Assembly: GCA_934254825.1 (NCBI GenBank)
Contig: CAKQMB010000002.1
Coordinates: 62,001-126,000 of the forward strand
Direction: 5' to 3'
From: an uncultured Clostridia bacterium
GTDB lineage: Bacteria; Bacillota; Clostridia; Christensenellales; Borkfalkiaceae
DNA length: 64,000 bases
The position numbers and the translations under genes are program-made. Positions 23,681 through 32,405 of this stretch are shown here, in pieces. Position 1 is the stretch's first letter; each line of letters begins with the position of its first letter. The notes beneath the pieces were generated by a model, which was not told the origin of the DNA, did not search any database, and saw only the letters and a list, made by a program, of their open reading frames with translations.

Positions 23681-24343
23681 ATGGCTAATTATACTGCCAA
23701 CGACGTTAAGACGCTTCGTGAAAGAACGGGCGCAGGAATGATGGATTGCAAAAACGCTCTCGTGGAATGCGACGGCGATATGGATAAAGCGATCGATTAC
23801 CTCAGAGAAAAGGGAATTGCGAAAGCCGCTAAAAAGGCGGGCAGAATTGCCGCGGAAGGTATCGTAGACAGCTACATTCACATGGGCGGAAGAGTAGGCG
23901 TACTTCTCGAAGTAAACTGCGAAACCGACTTCGTTGCAAACGGAGATATGTTCAGAGGTCTCGTTCACGATATCGCGCTTCAAATTGCCGCTGCAAATCC
24001 GCAGTACGTCTGCAAGGAAGAAGTTCCCGAAGAAGTTATCGAGAAAGAAAAGAACATTTTAAGAGCGCAGGCTCTCGAAGAAGGTAAACCCGCGGCTATC
24101 GTAGACAAGATGGTTGAGGGAAGAATTAAAACTTTCTATGAAGACAACTGCCTTCTTAACCAGAAATACGTTAAAGATCCTTCCAAGACGATCGAGCAGG
24201 TTATCATCGAAGCTACGGCTCAGATCGGCGAAAAGATTTCCGTAAGAAGATTCGTTCGTTACGAAATGGGCGAAGGTCTTCAAAAGAAAGAAGAGAACCT
24301 TGCCGACGAAGTTCAGGCTCAGGTTGCCGCAATGAAGAAATAA
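23681..24343 (+). CDS. tsf: Elongation factor Ts (short form)
   Basis: 220 residues. EF-Ts exchanges GDP for GTP on EF-Tu. The N-terminal UBA-like domain (VKTLRERTGAGMMDCKNALV) and the TDFVAN motif in CETDFVANGDMF are present, with the core ending at SVRRFVRYEMGEGLQKK. The protein is about 70 residues shorter than the Bacillus and E. coli forms, missing part of the second core subdomain, as in other short EF-Ts. AAGGAG precedes ATG 23681. A terminator follows, so rpsB-tsf ends here. Confidence 0.96.
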   Translation: MANYTANDVKTLRERTGAGMMDCKNALVECDGDMDKAIDYLREKGIAKAAKKAGRIAAEGIVDSYIHMGGRVGVLLEVNCETDFVANGDMFRGLVHDIALQIAAANPQYVCKEEVPEEVIEKEKNILRAQALEEGKPAAIVDKMVEGRIKTFYEDNCLLNQKYVKDPSKTIEQVIIEATAQIGEKISVRRFVRYEMGEGLQKKEENLADEVQAQVAAMKK

Positions 24344-24398
24344 GGATTTTACGGGCGATAAAATCAAAAAGCCCTAATCCTTTCTCAGTCAGTGCGAT

Positions 24399-24433
24399 AC
24401 GGGGCGCGTTTTTTTACGCGTCCCGTTTTTTAA
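24399..24433 (+). terminator. Rho-independent terminator after tsf
   Basis: ACGGGGCGCGT (24399-24409) pairs with ACGCGTCCCGT (24416-24426, one bulged base), followed by a T-run. Confidence 0.85.
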
Positions 24434-24559
24434 AATATGTCGCGTTTTCGTTTTTTTCGGTCGTTTTTAATGAGATAAATGCGACCGCGGAGATGTAAAC
24501 GCGGGACAGAATGTATTCGGAATGTACAATTCTATTATTCGTCAGGATCAAGGAGTTTT

Positions 24560-25264
24560 ATGAAAGCGAAATATAAAAGAATACTGCTCAAAATCAGCGG
24601 TGAAGCTCTTTCCGGAACAAGCGGACACGGTTTCGATTCCGCGTCGCTTAGATCGGTTGCGGAACAGATAAAAAAAGTTACCGAACTCGGCGTGGAAGTA
24701 GGCGTTGTCGTCGGCGGCGGAAATATATGGAGAGGCAGACAAGGTCTCGATATGGACAGAGTCACCGCCGATCAGATGGGAATGCTCGCGACAGTCATAA
24801 ACGCGCTCGCCGTTTCCGAAAGTCTTATCGCCGCGGGCGTCGAAGCCAAGGTTTTAACTTCGATTTCCATAGCGGGCATAGGCGAACGCTTCAATCATAA
24901 GCTTGCGGACGAATATTTAAAAAGCGGCAAAGTCGTAGTTTTCGGCGGCGGAACGGGCAATCCGTTTTTCTCCACCGATACGGGCGCGTCGCTCAAAGCC
25001 GCGGAGATCGGGGCGGACGCTCTTCTTCTCGCGAAGAATATCGACGGTATTTACGACAGCGATCCGAAGACAAATCCGAATGCCGTAAAGTACGATAAAC
25101 TCACTTACGACGAATACGTTTCCAAAGGACTTAAAGCAATGGACACGTCAGCCGTCGTTATGTGCAAAGAGAACGGACTTAAAGTTCACGCGTTCGGGCT
25201 TTCGGGCGAAAATTCGATCGTAAAAGCCGTTGCAGGCGATAAAGAAGGCACGGTTATTTATTAA
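24560..25264 (+). CDS. pyrH: UMP kinase
   Basis: 234 residues from ATG 24560, chosen for AAGGAG 5 nt upstream; the frame is open further upstream without a start signal. The hexameric bacterial UMP kinase phosphorylates UMP to UDP. Visible motifs are RILLKISGEAL (phosphate binding), VVVGGGNIWRG, GMLATVINALA, GGTGNPFFSTDT and LLAKNIDGIYDSDP. It belongs to the amino-acid-kinase fold, not the P-loop kinases. It follows the tsf terminator and precedes frr, the conserved order of this block. Confidence 0.97.
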   Translation: MKAKYKRILLKISGEALSGTSGHGFDSASLRSVAEQIKKVTELGVEVGVVVGGGNIWRGRQGLDMDRVTADQMGMLATVINALAVSESLIAAGVEAKVLTSISIAGIGERFNHKLADEYLKSGKVVVFGGGTGNPFFSTDTGASLKAAEIGADALLLAKNIDGIYDSDPKTNPNAVKYDKLTYDEYVSKGLKAMDTSAVVMCKENGLKVHAFGLSGENSIVKAVAGDKEGTVIY

Positions 25265-25330
25265 AAGTCGCCGCAAAAGGCGAAAAACGCGGTTATTTAT
25301 TGAAAAATAAACAAAAAAACGTGAGAATTT

Positions 25331-25369
25331 CAAAAAAGCGTTGAATTTTACGCTTTTTTATCGTATAAT
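25331..25369 (+). promoter_or_regulatory. Terminator of pyrH overlapping the frr promoter
   Basis: AAAAAAGCGT (25332-25341) pairs with ACGCTTTTTT (25350-25359): a terminator. Its loop and 3' arm overlap a promoter, TTGAAT (25341-25346), 17 bp, TATAAT (25364-25369). Another hairpin (CCGACGTAA...TTACGTCGG, about 25409-25428) lies in the frr leader. Confidence 0.65.
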
Positions 25370-25519
25370 AAATATATACGTTATATACGCGCGCGTTGTA
25401 AGCGCGTTCCGACGTAAATTTTACGTCGGGCGTTTATACATAACGTAAAAACACAAAACGGGAATAGCCGCGTTTAAAGCGGGTATTTTGCGTTCAAGAA
25501 AACAAAAGGGAGAACAAAT

Positions 25520-26095
25520 ATGGCATTAGACATCGAAAAAGTTGAAAATATAATAATGGAAGCGGACGATAAACTCGACAAATCGACCGACGTTTTTATT
25601 TCCGACCTTACTCAGGTCAGAGCGGGCAGAGCTAATCCGCACGTTCTCGATAAAATTAAAGTTGATTATTACGGAACGCCTTCGCCGATAAATCAGGTCG
25701 GCAACATCGCCGTTACGGACGGACAGTGCCTTGTTATCACTCCGTGGGATAAGAGCCTTCTCAAAATCATCGAAAAGGCTATCCAGGTTTCGGATATAGG
25801 CATCAATCCCACCAACGACGGAAACGTTATAAGACTCGTTTTCCCCACCCTCACCGAAGAGAGAAGAAAGGAAATCGTCAAACAGGTAAAGAAAATGGCG
25901 GAAGACGCGAAAATCGCCGTCAGAAATGTAAGAAGAGACGCTCTCGACGCTCTCAAAAAAATGAATAAAGCAAAAGAGATGACGGACGACGAATACGCAA
26001 AATACGAGTCCGACGTCGAAAAACAAGTGACCAAGGCTATCGAAACGATCGATAAAGCCGCCGCGGAAAAAGAAAAGGAGCTTCTTACCGTATAA
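25520..26095 (+). CDS. frr: Ribosome recycling factor
   Basis: 191 residues, the usual length is about 185. It splits post-termination ribosomes with EF-G. The core DLTQVRAGRANPHVLDKIKV, YYGTPSPINQVGNIAV, and the long three-helix part ERRKEIVKQVKKMAEDAKIA are clear. GGGAGA lies before ATG 25520. The stop TAA overlaps the ATG of uppS by one base (TAATG), so uppS translation is coupled to frr. Confidence 0.98.
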   Translation: MALDIEKVENIIMEADDKLDKSTDVFISDLTQVRAGRANPHVLDKIKVDYYGTPSPINQVGNIAVTDGQCLVITPWDKSLLKIIEKAIQVSDIGINPTNDGNVIRLVFPTLTEERRKEIVKQVKKMAEDAKIAVRNVRRDALDALKKMNKAKEMTDDEYAKYESDVEKQVTKAIETIDKAAAEKEKELLTV

Positions 26096-26787
26096 TGGAA
26101 GAAGACAGAGCCGTACCCCGTCACGTCGGGATTATAATGGACGGAAACGGCAGATGGGCGAAAAAAAGAGGGAAACCGAGGAGTTACGGGCATAAAAAAG
26201 GAGCGGACGTTATCGACGAAGTCGTTACGGAATGCTTCAACGAAGGCGCAAAAGCCGTCAGCCTCTATGCGTTCTCCACGGAAAACTGGGTGAGACCGAA
26301 AGAGGAGATCGACGCCATTTTCGGTCTTTTGGGCGTTCTTATAGAAAAAAAGCTCTCGAAACTCATAAAAAAAGAGGTCAGACTCATAATATCGGGAGAT
26401 ATTACCCCTCTTCCCGAAAGTTTAAGGGTCAAATGTTTAAACGCCGTTAAAAAGTCCGAGAATTTTAAGGAGAGGACTTTAAACATCGCGCTTAATTACG
26501 GTTCGCGGGCGGAAATCGTCCGAGCCGCCAACCTCGCGATAAAAAGCGGCAAAACCGAACTTACGGAAGAAGATTTCGTAAACGGATTTTACACTTCGTC
26601 TCTTCCCGATATCGATCTCGTTATCAGAACGAGCGGAGAAATGCGGCTGAGCAACTTCTTTTTGTGGCAATGCGCTTACGCGGAATTTTATTTCACGGAC
26701 GTGTTGTGGCCCGATTTCCATAAGGAAGAACTTAAAAAAGCTTTCGAATGGTATTCCCACAGAAAGAGAAGATTCGGCGGAGTCTGA
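26095..26787 (+). CDS. uppS: Isoprenyl transferase (undecaprenyl diphosphate synthase)
   Basis: 230 residues. Cis-prenyltransferase that extends farnesyl diphosphate with isopentenyl diphosphate to make the lipid carrier for peptidoglycan. The conserved HVGIIMDGNGRWAKKRGKPR start (Asp/Gly/Asn/Gly/Arg-Trp), YAFSTENW, LNYGSRAEIVRA, and LVIRTSGEMRLSNFFLWQ blocks are all present. It starts within the frr stop codon. It shares a transcript with cdsA, dxr and rseP downstream. Confidence 0.97.
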   Translation: MEEDRAVPRHVGIIMDGNGRWAKKRGKPRSYGHKKGADVIDEVVTECFNEGAKAVSLYAFSTENWVRPKEEIDAIFGLLGVLIEKKLSKLIKKEVRLIISGDITPLPESLRVKCLNAVKKSENFKERTLNIALNYGSRAEIVRAANLAIKSGKTELTEEDFVNGFYTSSLPDIDLVIRTSGEMRLSNFFLWQCAYAEFYFTDVLWPDFHKEELKKAFEWYSHRKRRFGGV

Positions 26788-26949
26788 TCAGACGCGTGAA
26801 AAATCGTCGAAAATATTCGGCGGATAATTCAACGGCTTGCGGAGCGTAAGCTTTGCGACGTGTAAATTTAAAAAAATCGCAAACAAGGGGATTAAGGTTT
26901 GCATACTGCGTAGTCGTTATTTGTCGTTTAACGACAGAAGGATTGAAAA

Positions 26950-27849
26950 ATGCTAAAAAGAATTATAACGGGAGCCGGCATAGTAATCGTAACCGTCGGT
27001 TTCTTCCTTTTAAAATACTTTCTGACAGCGGAAGTGTTCGCCGACGTGTTTTTGAAACCGATAACCGTCGGGGATCTTTTGTTCGACCTTTTTATTCTCA
27101 TTATGGCGGTTATTTCCACATATGAATATGAAAGGGCGTTCTCGGATAAACTTCTCAAAACGCAGAAAGTCATAATTTTCATTTATCCTTTCGCGGTATA
27201 TATCGCTTACTGCTTCAAGGGTATGGGCTGGGCGTTCGGAGCGATGCTGTTTTTGTTCCTGCTTCTTTTGTCGCTTCTCGTTTTCGAGTTCGACAATATT
27301 TCCTTAGAGAGCATTGGCATAAGCTTATTCGTAATGATATTCCCGTCGACGATACTCGTATCGCTCCTCGTTATCAACAGATATCCGACTTTCGAGCCGC
27401 TTTTGATGGCTTTCGCGATAACGCCTTGCGCGGACACGTTCGCGTACTTTGTCGGGAGCGCGATCGGCGGCAAAAAACTGTGCGAGAAGATAAGCCCGAA
27501 CAAAACGGTGAGCGGGTTTATCGGCGGACTTGTCGGCGGAATGATAGCAAGCCTTCTCGTTTATTTCATCTTCACTAAAAAAGGAGTGATTTTCGGCGAG
27601 GACGCAATCTGGCTCGAAGCCGTGCTGTTCGCCGTTTCGGGTATCGCGTGCGCTGTTTTAACGGCGTTCGGCGACCTTGTGGAAAGCGTTATCAAAAGAA
27701 AACTCGGCGTTAAGGATATGGGGAATATTCTTCCCGGTCACGGCGGTATGTCCGACCGTATCGACGGTCTCACGTTCACCGCGCCTATCGTCGCGTTCGT
27801 GTTCACGATTTTTATTCCGCTCGTAAACGGCGGTGTCCTTATGATGTAA
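26950..27849 (+). CDS. cdsA: Phosphatidate cytidylyltransferase
   Basis: 299 residues, about eight membrane helices. Makes CDP-diacylglycerol from phosphatidate and CTP. The CdsA signature near the C-terminus is seen as AFGDLVESVIKRKLGVKDMG followed by ILPGHGGMSDRIDGL. GAAGGA lies before ATG 26950. The 162-bp spacer after uppS has only a small hairpin. A 66-bp tandem repeat separates it from dxr. Confidence 0.95.
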   Translation: MLKRIITGAGIVIVTVGFFLLKYFLTAEVFADVFLKPITVGDLLFDLFILIMAVISTYEYERAFSDKLLKTQKVIIFIYPFAVYIAYCFKGMGWAFGAMLFLFLLLLSLLVFEFDNISLESIGISLFVMIFPSTILVSLLVINRYPTFEPLLMAFAITPCADTFAYFVGSAIGGKKLCEKISPNKTVSGFIGGLVGGMIASLLVYFIFTKKGVIFGEDAIWLEAVLFAVSGIACAVLTAFGDLVESVIKRKLGVKDMGNILPGHGGMSDRIDGLTFTAPIVAFVFTIFIPLVNGGVLMM

Positions 27850-27852
27850 AAC

Positions 27853-27984
27853 CCTTGCGACGGGGAAAGCCGTTGCGGGGGAAAATCCTTGCGACGGAAA
27901 AGCCATTGCGGGAAAAATCCTTGCGACGGGGAAAGCCGTTGCGGGGGAAAATCCTTGCGACGGAAAAGCCGTTGCGGGAAAATT
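27853..27984. repeat. Tandem repeat (2 x 66 bp, each 34 + 32 bp)
   Basis: Four units start with CCTTGCGACGG at 27853, 27887, 27919 and 27953. Units 1 and 3 (34 bp) are nearly identical, as are units 2 and 4 (32 bp), so a two-unit block was itself duplicated. It fills the cdsA-dxr spacer and is non-coding. Repeats directly abut one another, with no spacers between. Confidence 0.9.
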
Positions 27985-28023
27985 AGTTACGGCGGGGTAA
28001 AATCGTCGTAAAACAATTTAAAA

Positions 28024-29163
28024 ATGATAAATATTTCTCTTATAGGAAGTACGGGGTCTATCGGCAGACAGGTCGTCGACGTCGTACTTCGCCATAAAGA
28101 CAAATTCAATATTGTTTCGCTTGCCGCGGGGGAGAACGCAAAACTCCTGGAACGGCAGGCGAATATTTTCAAACCGGAGATTATCGCGCTGGGTAACCCC
28201 GAAAAAGCTCGGGAAATTACCGAACTTCCCAAGGGAACGCTCCTTTACACGGGCGAACATGCGGCTTTGCACGCCGTAAGCGAAAAAGCCGATATAGTTT
28301 TCGTCGCGGTTTCGGGGTTCGCGGGGCTTGCTCCCGTTCTGGAAGCCATAAATCTCGGGAAAGACGTCGCGCTTGCGAATAAGGAAACGCTTGTCGCGGG
28401 CGGCGAAATCGTTATGCGGCTCGCGAGAGAAAAAGGCGTAAGAATAATCCCCGTCGACAGCGAACATTCGGCGATTTTCCAGTGTCTCGGGTTCGATTTC
28501 GGCACGGAATTTAAAAAGCTTATCATAACGGCGAGCGGCGGGGCGTTTCGAGATCTTCCCAAAGACAAAATCGCCAAAATGAAGGCGGCGGACGCTTTGA
28601 AACACCCCAACTGGAATATGGGCAGGAAAATAACGATCGATTGCGCAACGCTTTTGAACAAAGGGCTTGAAGTTATCGAAGCTTGCAGGCTTTATAACGC
28701 GCCGCTCGAAAAGGTGGAAGCGATTGTTCATCCCGAAAGCATAATCCATTCCATGGTGGAATTTGCGGACGGCGCGATTATGGCGCAGCTCGGTTATCCG
28801 TCTATGGAAATCCCCATTCAGCTCGCGCTCACTTACCCGAAAAGATATGAAACGGGCGTACCGTTTTTATCGCTCGCGGGCAAAACTCTTCATTTCGACG
28901 AAATCGATACGGACAGATTTCCGTGTTTTTCGCTCGTGCTCGATTCCTTTAAAAAAGGCGGACTTTTGCCTTGCGCGATGAACGCCGCGAACGAAGCCGC
29001 GGTGGATTTGTACCTTAAAGACAAAATCGGTTTTTACGATATCGCGGAGCTTATATCTTATGCGACCGAGTCGGCAAAAAACGGCGAAGTCACTTACGAG
29101 TCGCTTGTGTTTACGGACGAAGAGGCGAGAAGAGTCGTTTATAAAAAAGCGGAGAATATATAA
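28024..29163 (+). CDS. dxr: 1-deoxy-D-xylulose-5-phosphate reductoisomerase
   Basis: 379 residues. Converts DXP to MEP with NADPH, the committed step of the MEP isoprenoid route that feeds UppS. The Rossmann GSTGSIGRQVVD motif is at residues 7-18. Active-site blocks ANKETLVAGGE, PVDSEHSAIFQCL, ITASGGAFRDLP, and HPNWNMGRKITID are intact. No good ribosome binding site is visible before ATG 28024, which lies shortly after the 66-bp tandem repeat; translation start is supported by the Rossmann motif position. Confidence 0.97.
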   Translation: MINISLIGSTGSIGRQVVDVVLRHKDKFNIVSLAAGENAKLLERQANIFKPEIIALGNPEKAREITELPKGTLLYTGEHAALHAVSEKADIVFVAVSGFAGLAPVLEAINLGKDVALANKETLVAGGEIVMRLAREKGVRIIPVDSEHSAIFQCLGFDFGTEFKKLIITASGGAFRDLPKDKIAKMKAADALKHPNWNMGRKITIDCATLLNKGLEVIEACRLYNAPLEKVEAIVHPESIIHSMVEFADGAIMAQLGYPSMEIPIQLALTYPKRYETGVPFLSLAGKTLHFDEIDTDRFPCFSLVLDSFKKGGLLPCAMNAANEAAVDLYLKDKIGFYDIAELISYATESAKNGEVTYESLVFTDEEARRVVYKKAENI

Positions 29164-30609
29164 TTGTTAAATAATCTTTTGGAATCGGGAGTTCTCCCGG
29201 TGTTAAAATCTGTTGGTTACGTTGCGCTTGCGATACTTATTCTTATGGTTATGATAACCATACACGAACTCGGGCATTATGTAGTCGGCAAGATATTCAA
29301 ATTCAAAATCAACGAATTCGCTATCGGTATGGGTCCCGCGATTTTCAAGCGCACGCTTAAAAGCGGCGAACAGTTCTCGATAAGGCTTTTCCCGTTCGGC
29401 GGCTTCTGCGCGTTCGACGGTGAGGACGAGGAAGGTCAGGAAAGCGACCCGAATTCGTTCAACAACAAAAAGCCGTGGCAGAGAATATTGGTTCTTATCG
29501 CGGGCGCGACAATGAACTATATTTTAGCGCTTATTATCATAATCATCTCGATGACGGCGTACGGTCAATCCACGCTCGGAGTTAAGTATATGCGTTATGA
29601 CGAGGCGATTTACGGCGAGACCATCGAAACGCAAATCCCCGCCGATAAGTCGATTAACGAGGGAGAATACATTATTTCTCTCACCAAAAACGGCAAGAAA
29701 ACAAACATATATATGACCGTCGATCTGATAACCGCGTTGAACCACGCGAAGAAAGGCGACGTTGTAACAGCGGAGCTTGCGAGAAAAGTTTTAACGGGGA
29801 GCGGCGACGAATATACTTTGGTAAAAGAGAAACGCGACGTGATTTTGCGCGCGGACGTGGAGTGCAAAAACCTTACCGAAGTCACCAAGGTTTACGACGC
29901 TTTGGGCATAGGCTATGCAATGCAGCTCGAAGCCGATCCGTGGAGCTTTTTCAAAACGGGCGATTTCCTTATTAAAATAGGCGAACCCGACGTCGATTAT
30001 AAAGACGCCACGTTCGTTTACACTCCGTCCGATATAGCTTACGTTCTTAAAGACAAAGCGGCGGGCGACGCGGTGTGGCTCTGGACGAGCAGAGACGAAA
30101 AATACGTTCACGTCTTTACCGCGGATTGGAACGGAACCAAAAAAACGGGTGACGCCGTTATAAAATATTTCGGCATAACCGAAGCCGCGAAAAGTTATTA
30201 TCTCGATTCAACGGACGTTAAATTCGGATTTTTCGGCACGATAGGTCATTCTTTCGGCTATTCGTTCAAAATCGGCGGAACGGTTTTGAGAACGCTCGGG
30301 CAACTCCTTACGGGTAAGCTCGGCTTGAACGCCGTCGGCGGAACGGTAACGACGATAAAAACGACCTCTCAGCTCATAAGTCTCGGGTTCAGATACGCCC
30401 TTGAAATCACTGCGTTTATAGGCGTAAACCTTGCGGTGTTCAATCTTCTGCCGATCCCCGCGCTCGACGGCGCGAGAGTGGTTTTCTGCATTATCGAATG
30501 GATAAGAAAGAAGCCCGTCAGCAGAAAAGTGGAAGCGATTATTCACGGCGTGGGGCTTATCGTGATTTTAGGTTTCGCGATCCTTGTCGATATCCTGCAA
30601 TTTATCTGA
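29164..30609 (+). CDS. rseP: Site-2 protease RseP/RasP (intramembrane zinc metalloprotease)
   Basis: 481 residues, TTG start directly after the dxr stop, with CGGAG inside the dxr end as ribosome binding site. Cleaves membrane-embedded anti-sigma factors after a first cut. Zinc motif HELGH at residues 34-38; third ligand region LLPIPALDGARVVF near residue 435. Two PDZ-like regions lie between the first and last membrane helices and are long, accounting for a length slightly above the Bacillus protein. A natural question is whether it processes the RsgI-like anti-sigma encoded at 13984. A terminator follows. Confidence 0.95.
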   Translation: MLNNLLESGVLPVLKSVGYVALAILILMVMITIHELGHYVVGKIFKFKINEFAIGMGPAIFKRTLKSGEQFSIRLFPFGGFCAFDGEDEEGQESDPNSFNNKKPWQRILVLIAGATMNYILALIIIIISMTAYGQSTLGVKYMRYDEAIYGETIETQIPADKSINEGEYIISLTKNGKKTNIYMTVDLITALNHAKKGDVVTAELARKVLTGSGDEYTLVKEKRDVILRADVECKNLTEVTKVYDALGIGYAMQLEADPWSFFKTGDFLIKIGEPDVDYKDATFVYTPSDIAYVLKDKAAGDAVWLWTSRDEKYVHVFTADWNGTKKTGDAVIKYFGITEAAKSYYLDSTDVKFGFFGTIGHSFGYSFKIGGTVLRTLGQLLTGKLGLNAVGGTVTTIKTTSQLISLGFRYALEITAFIGVNLAVFNLLPIPALDGARVVFCIIEWIRKKPVSRKVEAIIHGVGLIVILGFAILVDILQFI

Positions 30610-30660
30610 TATCGATATAAGAAAATTATCCCGTGACAGGCGGAAATTATCTATAAAATC

Positions 30661-30700
30661 AACAGGCAAGCGTATTTGAACACGTTCGCCTGTTTTTTCT
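30661..30700 (+). terminator. Terminator of the frr-rseP transcript
   Basis: AACAGGC (30661-30667) pairs with GCCTGTT (30688-30694), with inner CGT/ACG pairing, then TTTTTCTT. Confidence 0.75.
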
Positions 30701-30940
30701 TAACACACTTTTTACAACGAAAAGATGTTATTCGTCACACTTTTTACAGTGAAAAAGTGTAATATATTACATTTTTTTTACAACGAAAGTAATCTCAGCT
30801 TCCGGAAAGGTCCGACGGAATGAAAAGGGATACGTCGTTATCAATGTTCTCGATTTTCTTCTTGATCCGTACAACCTCGATTTATAATTTTATTCCGACG
30901 TCGATAAAACATTAAAAGACAGGACACATTTTGTGGAAAA
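30701..30940. other. AT-rich gene-free stretch with short repeats
   Basis: CACACTTTTTACA occurs twice (about 30705 and 30737), and ACACTTTTT...AAAAAGTGT forms an inverted repeat near 30738-30761. TTTTTTTACAACGAAA-like strings occur twice. No reading frame is supported. The base composition shifts from the GC-richer housekeeping block to the AT-rich island gene. Confidence 0.5.
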
Positions 30941-30942
30941 AG

Positions 30943-30971
30943 TTGTATTTTTTAATTTAATGTGCTATAAT
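30943..30971 (+). promoter_or_regulatory. Promoter of the GMK-like/TIR-like gene
   Basis: TTGTAT (30943-30948), 17 bp, TATAAT (30966-30971). The expected transcript starts near 30978, where ATCGTGTG (30978-30985) can pair with CACACGAT (31028-31035) in the leader, ahead of TTAGGAGA at about 31055-31062. Confidence 0.7.
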
Positions 30972-31068
30972 TTGAATATCGTGTGTTTTTTTGATATTTG
31001 TTATTAAAAAAGAGAGAAGTATTTTATCACACGATTACTTTTGGATAAAGAAGGATTAGGAGATACTT

Positions 31069-32193
31069 ATGAAAAATTTGTTTTTATTAGACGGGCTTGC
31101 AGGTACCGGTAAATCCGATTGTATAAAATATATTCGTGAGGATTATAACGGTCAATTTGCGGCGGGAATTTTACAAAAATACACAACAAGACAAAAAAGA
31201 AGCGAGGAATATAAAGAGGATCATAAAATCGATCTTGAATTTATTTCGGAAGAGGAATTCGAGGCTATAAAAAAAGCGGAAAACGGGAATTTTTTCAGCT
31301 ATGAATATGGCGGAAAATTTAAATACGGAGTGAAGAAAAGCGATATAGATTCGGCATTGGAAAGATATCAGGACATATTTCTTATTATACGGAATTATAA
31401 ATGTATAAAAGATATAACGAAAGCATATGAAAAATCCGTAAACGTTGTTCCCGTATTTGTATATACGGATCCGTATCTCGTTTCGGAAAGACTTAAAAAA
31501 GAAGGTTATACGGATGAAGCGATAAAATTCAGAACGGAGCGTAGCAAAAAAGTTTGGGACGAGTTCAGAAGCCAACCGGTACAATTATATAAAGATGTTA
31601 TAATCAATAATTCGGATCCGAACGATTTTCATCGATTTATAAAACAACTTATGGCAAAATACGATCAGGAGGAAAAGACTTCCGATCCCGCGATAATGAC
31701 GTTTCCGTGCGGAGACATTGCTTATTTAGGACGTCCGCTGGTAGGACATCGCAGAAATATCGATAATTTTTTAAAAGAAAAAGAATACTCTAAAAACGTC
31801 TTTTTAATGGTTAAATACAGAGATAGTAATTCCGATCTGCGGGCTGAGATTAAAAAAAGGATCGAGAATAAGGGGTTCAACTGTATTATTGCGAATGAAT
31901 ATGATTTAACGCATGATATTTATAACCCTATTGCATTGACATATTGTTGCAAATACGGGATAGCGTTATTCGACGAGCCGGAAAAAGAAAACGTATATAG
32001 TCCTAACGTTGCGTATGAATTGGGTATTATGCAATCTGAGGGGAAACGTTGTTTAATAATAAAAGACGAGAAGTTGGACGGCAAAAATTTCTTTGATATA
32101 TTAAAGGACGATATACAATGGTATTCGAAAGAATTACAGGCGTGTAAAATTATCGAGTCGTTTATTGATAAAATAAAAAACTTAGAAAACTGA
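31069..32193 (+). CDS. Guanylate-kinase-like domain fused to TIR/deoxyribosyltransferase-like domain
   Basis: 374 residues, AT-rich codon use unlike its neighbours. Residues 1-200 look like a guanylate-kinase-fold P-loop enzyme: Walker A GLAGTGKS (9-16), YTTRQKRSEE (38-47), EFISEEEFEAIKK (57-69) and FFSYEYGGKFKYG (75-87) line up with the TTR.R..E, F.S..EF and Y.G blocks of GMP kinases. Residues about 240-360 look like a TIR/nucleoside deoxyribosyltransferase-type Rossmann domain: KNVFLMVKYRDS (242-253), YGIALFDEP (296-304), VYSPNVAYELGIM (309-321, Glu317 as the likely catalytic acid) and RCLIIKDE. Kinase plus NAD- or nucleotide-cleaving domain in one chain suggests a nucleotide-sensing or defence effector, but this is inference. 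Own promoter and terminator; no partner gene. Confidence 0.65.
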   Translation: MKNLFLLDGLAGTGKSDCIKYIREDYNGQFAAGILQKYTTRQKRSEEYKEDHKIDLEFISEEEFEAIKKAENGNFFSYEYGGKFKYGVKKSDIDSALERYQDIFLIIRNYKCIKDITKAYEKSVNVVPVFVYTDPYLVSERLKKEGYTDEAIKFRTERSKKVWDEFRSQPVQLYKDVIINNSDPNDFHRFIKQLMAKYDQEEKTSDPAIMTFPCGDIAYLGRPLVGHRRNIDNFLKEKEYSKNVFLMVKYRDSNSDLRAEIKKRIENKGFNCIIANEYDLTHDIYNPIALTYCCKYGIALFDEPEKENVYSPNVAYELGIMQSEGKRCLIIKDEKLDGKNFFDILKDDIQWYSKELQACKIIESFIDKIKNLEN

Positions 32194-32218
32194 GGGGAGA
32201 TATTAAACAAAAATTTGC

Positions 32219-32260
32219 AGAGGTTGCGCTTAAACGAAGCTCGACCTCTTTTATTTTTTT
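32219..32260 (+). terminator. Terminator of the island gene
   Basis: AGAGGT (32219-32224) pairs with ACCTCT (32244-32249), followed by TTTATTTTTTT. Confidence 0.75.
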
Positions 32261-32288
32261 ACAAACGGCAAAGTATTTTGCGTTTCCG

Positions 32289-32317
32289 TTGACGAAACGG
32301 GTGACAAATGATATAAT
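32289..32317 (+). promoter_or_regulatory. Promoter of the aminotransferase-fhs unit
   Basis: TTGACG (32289-32294), 17 bp, TATAAT (32312-32317). Confidence 0.8.
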
Positions 32318-32405
32318 TTGTTTATAGTTTTCGGGTAACTTAAAAATCAGTTATTCTGCGGCGCAAAAAATGTAAAGTTCGGCTTTTAGCCGAGAGGTGG
32401 TATTT

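Noticed and set aside
27853..27984. CRISPR array
   Set aside because: The repeat units abut directly, without unique spacers, and no cas gene is nearby; it is a tandem repeat.
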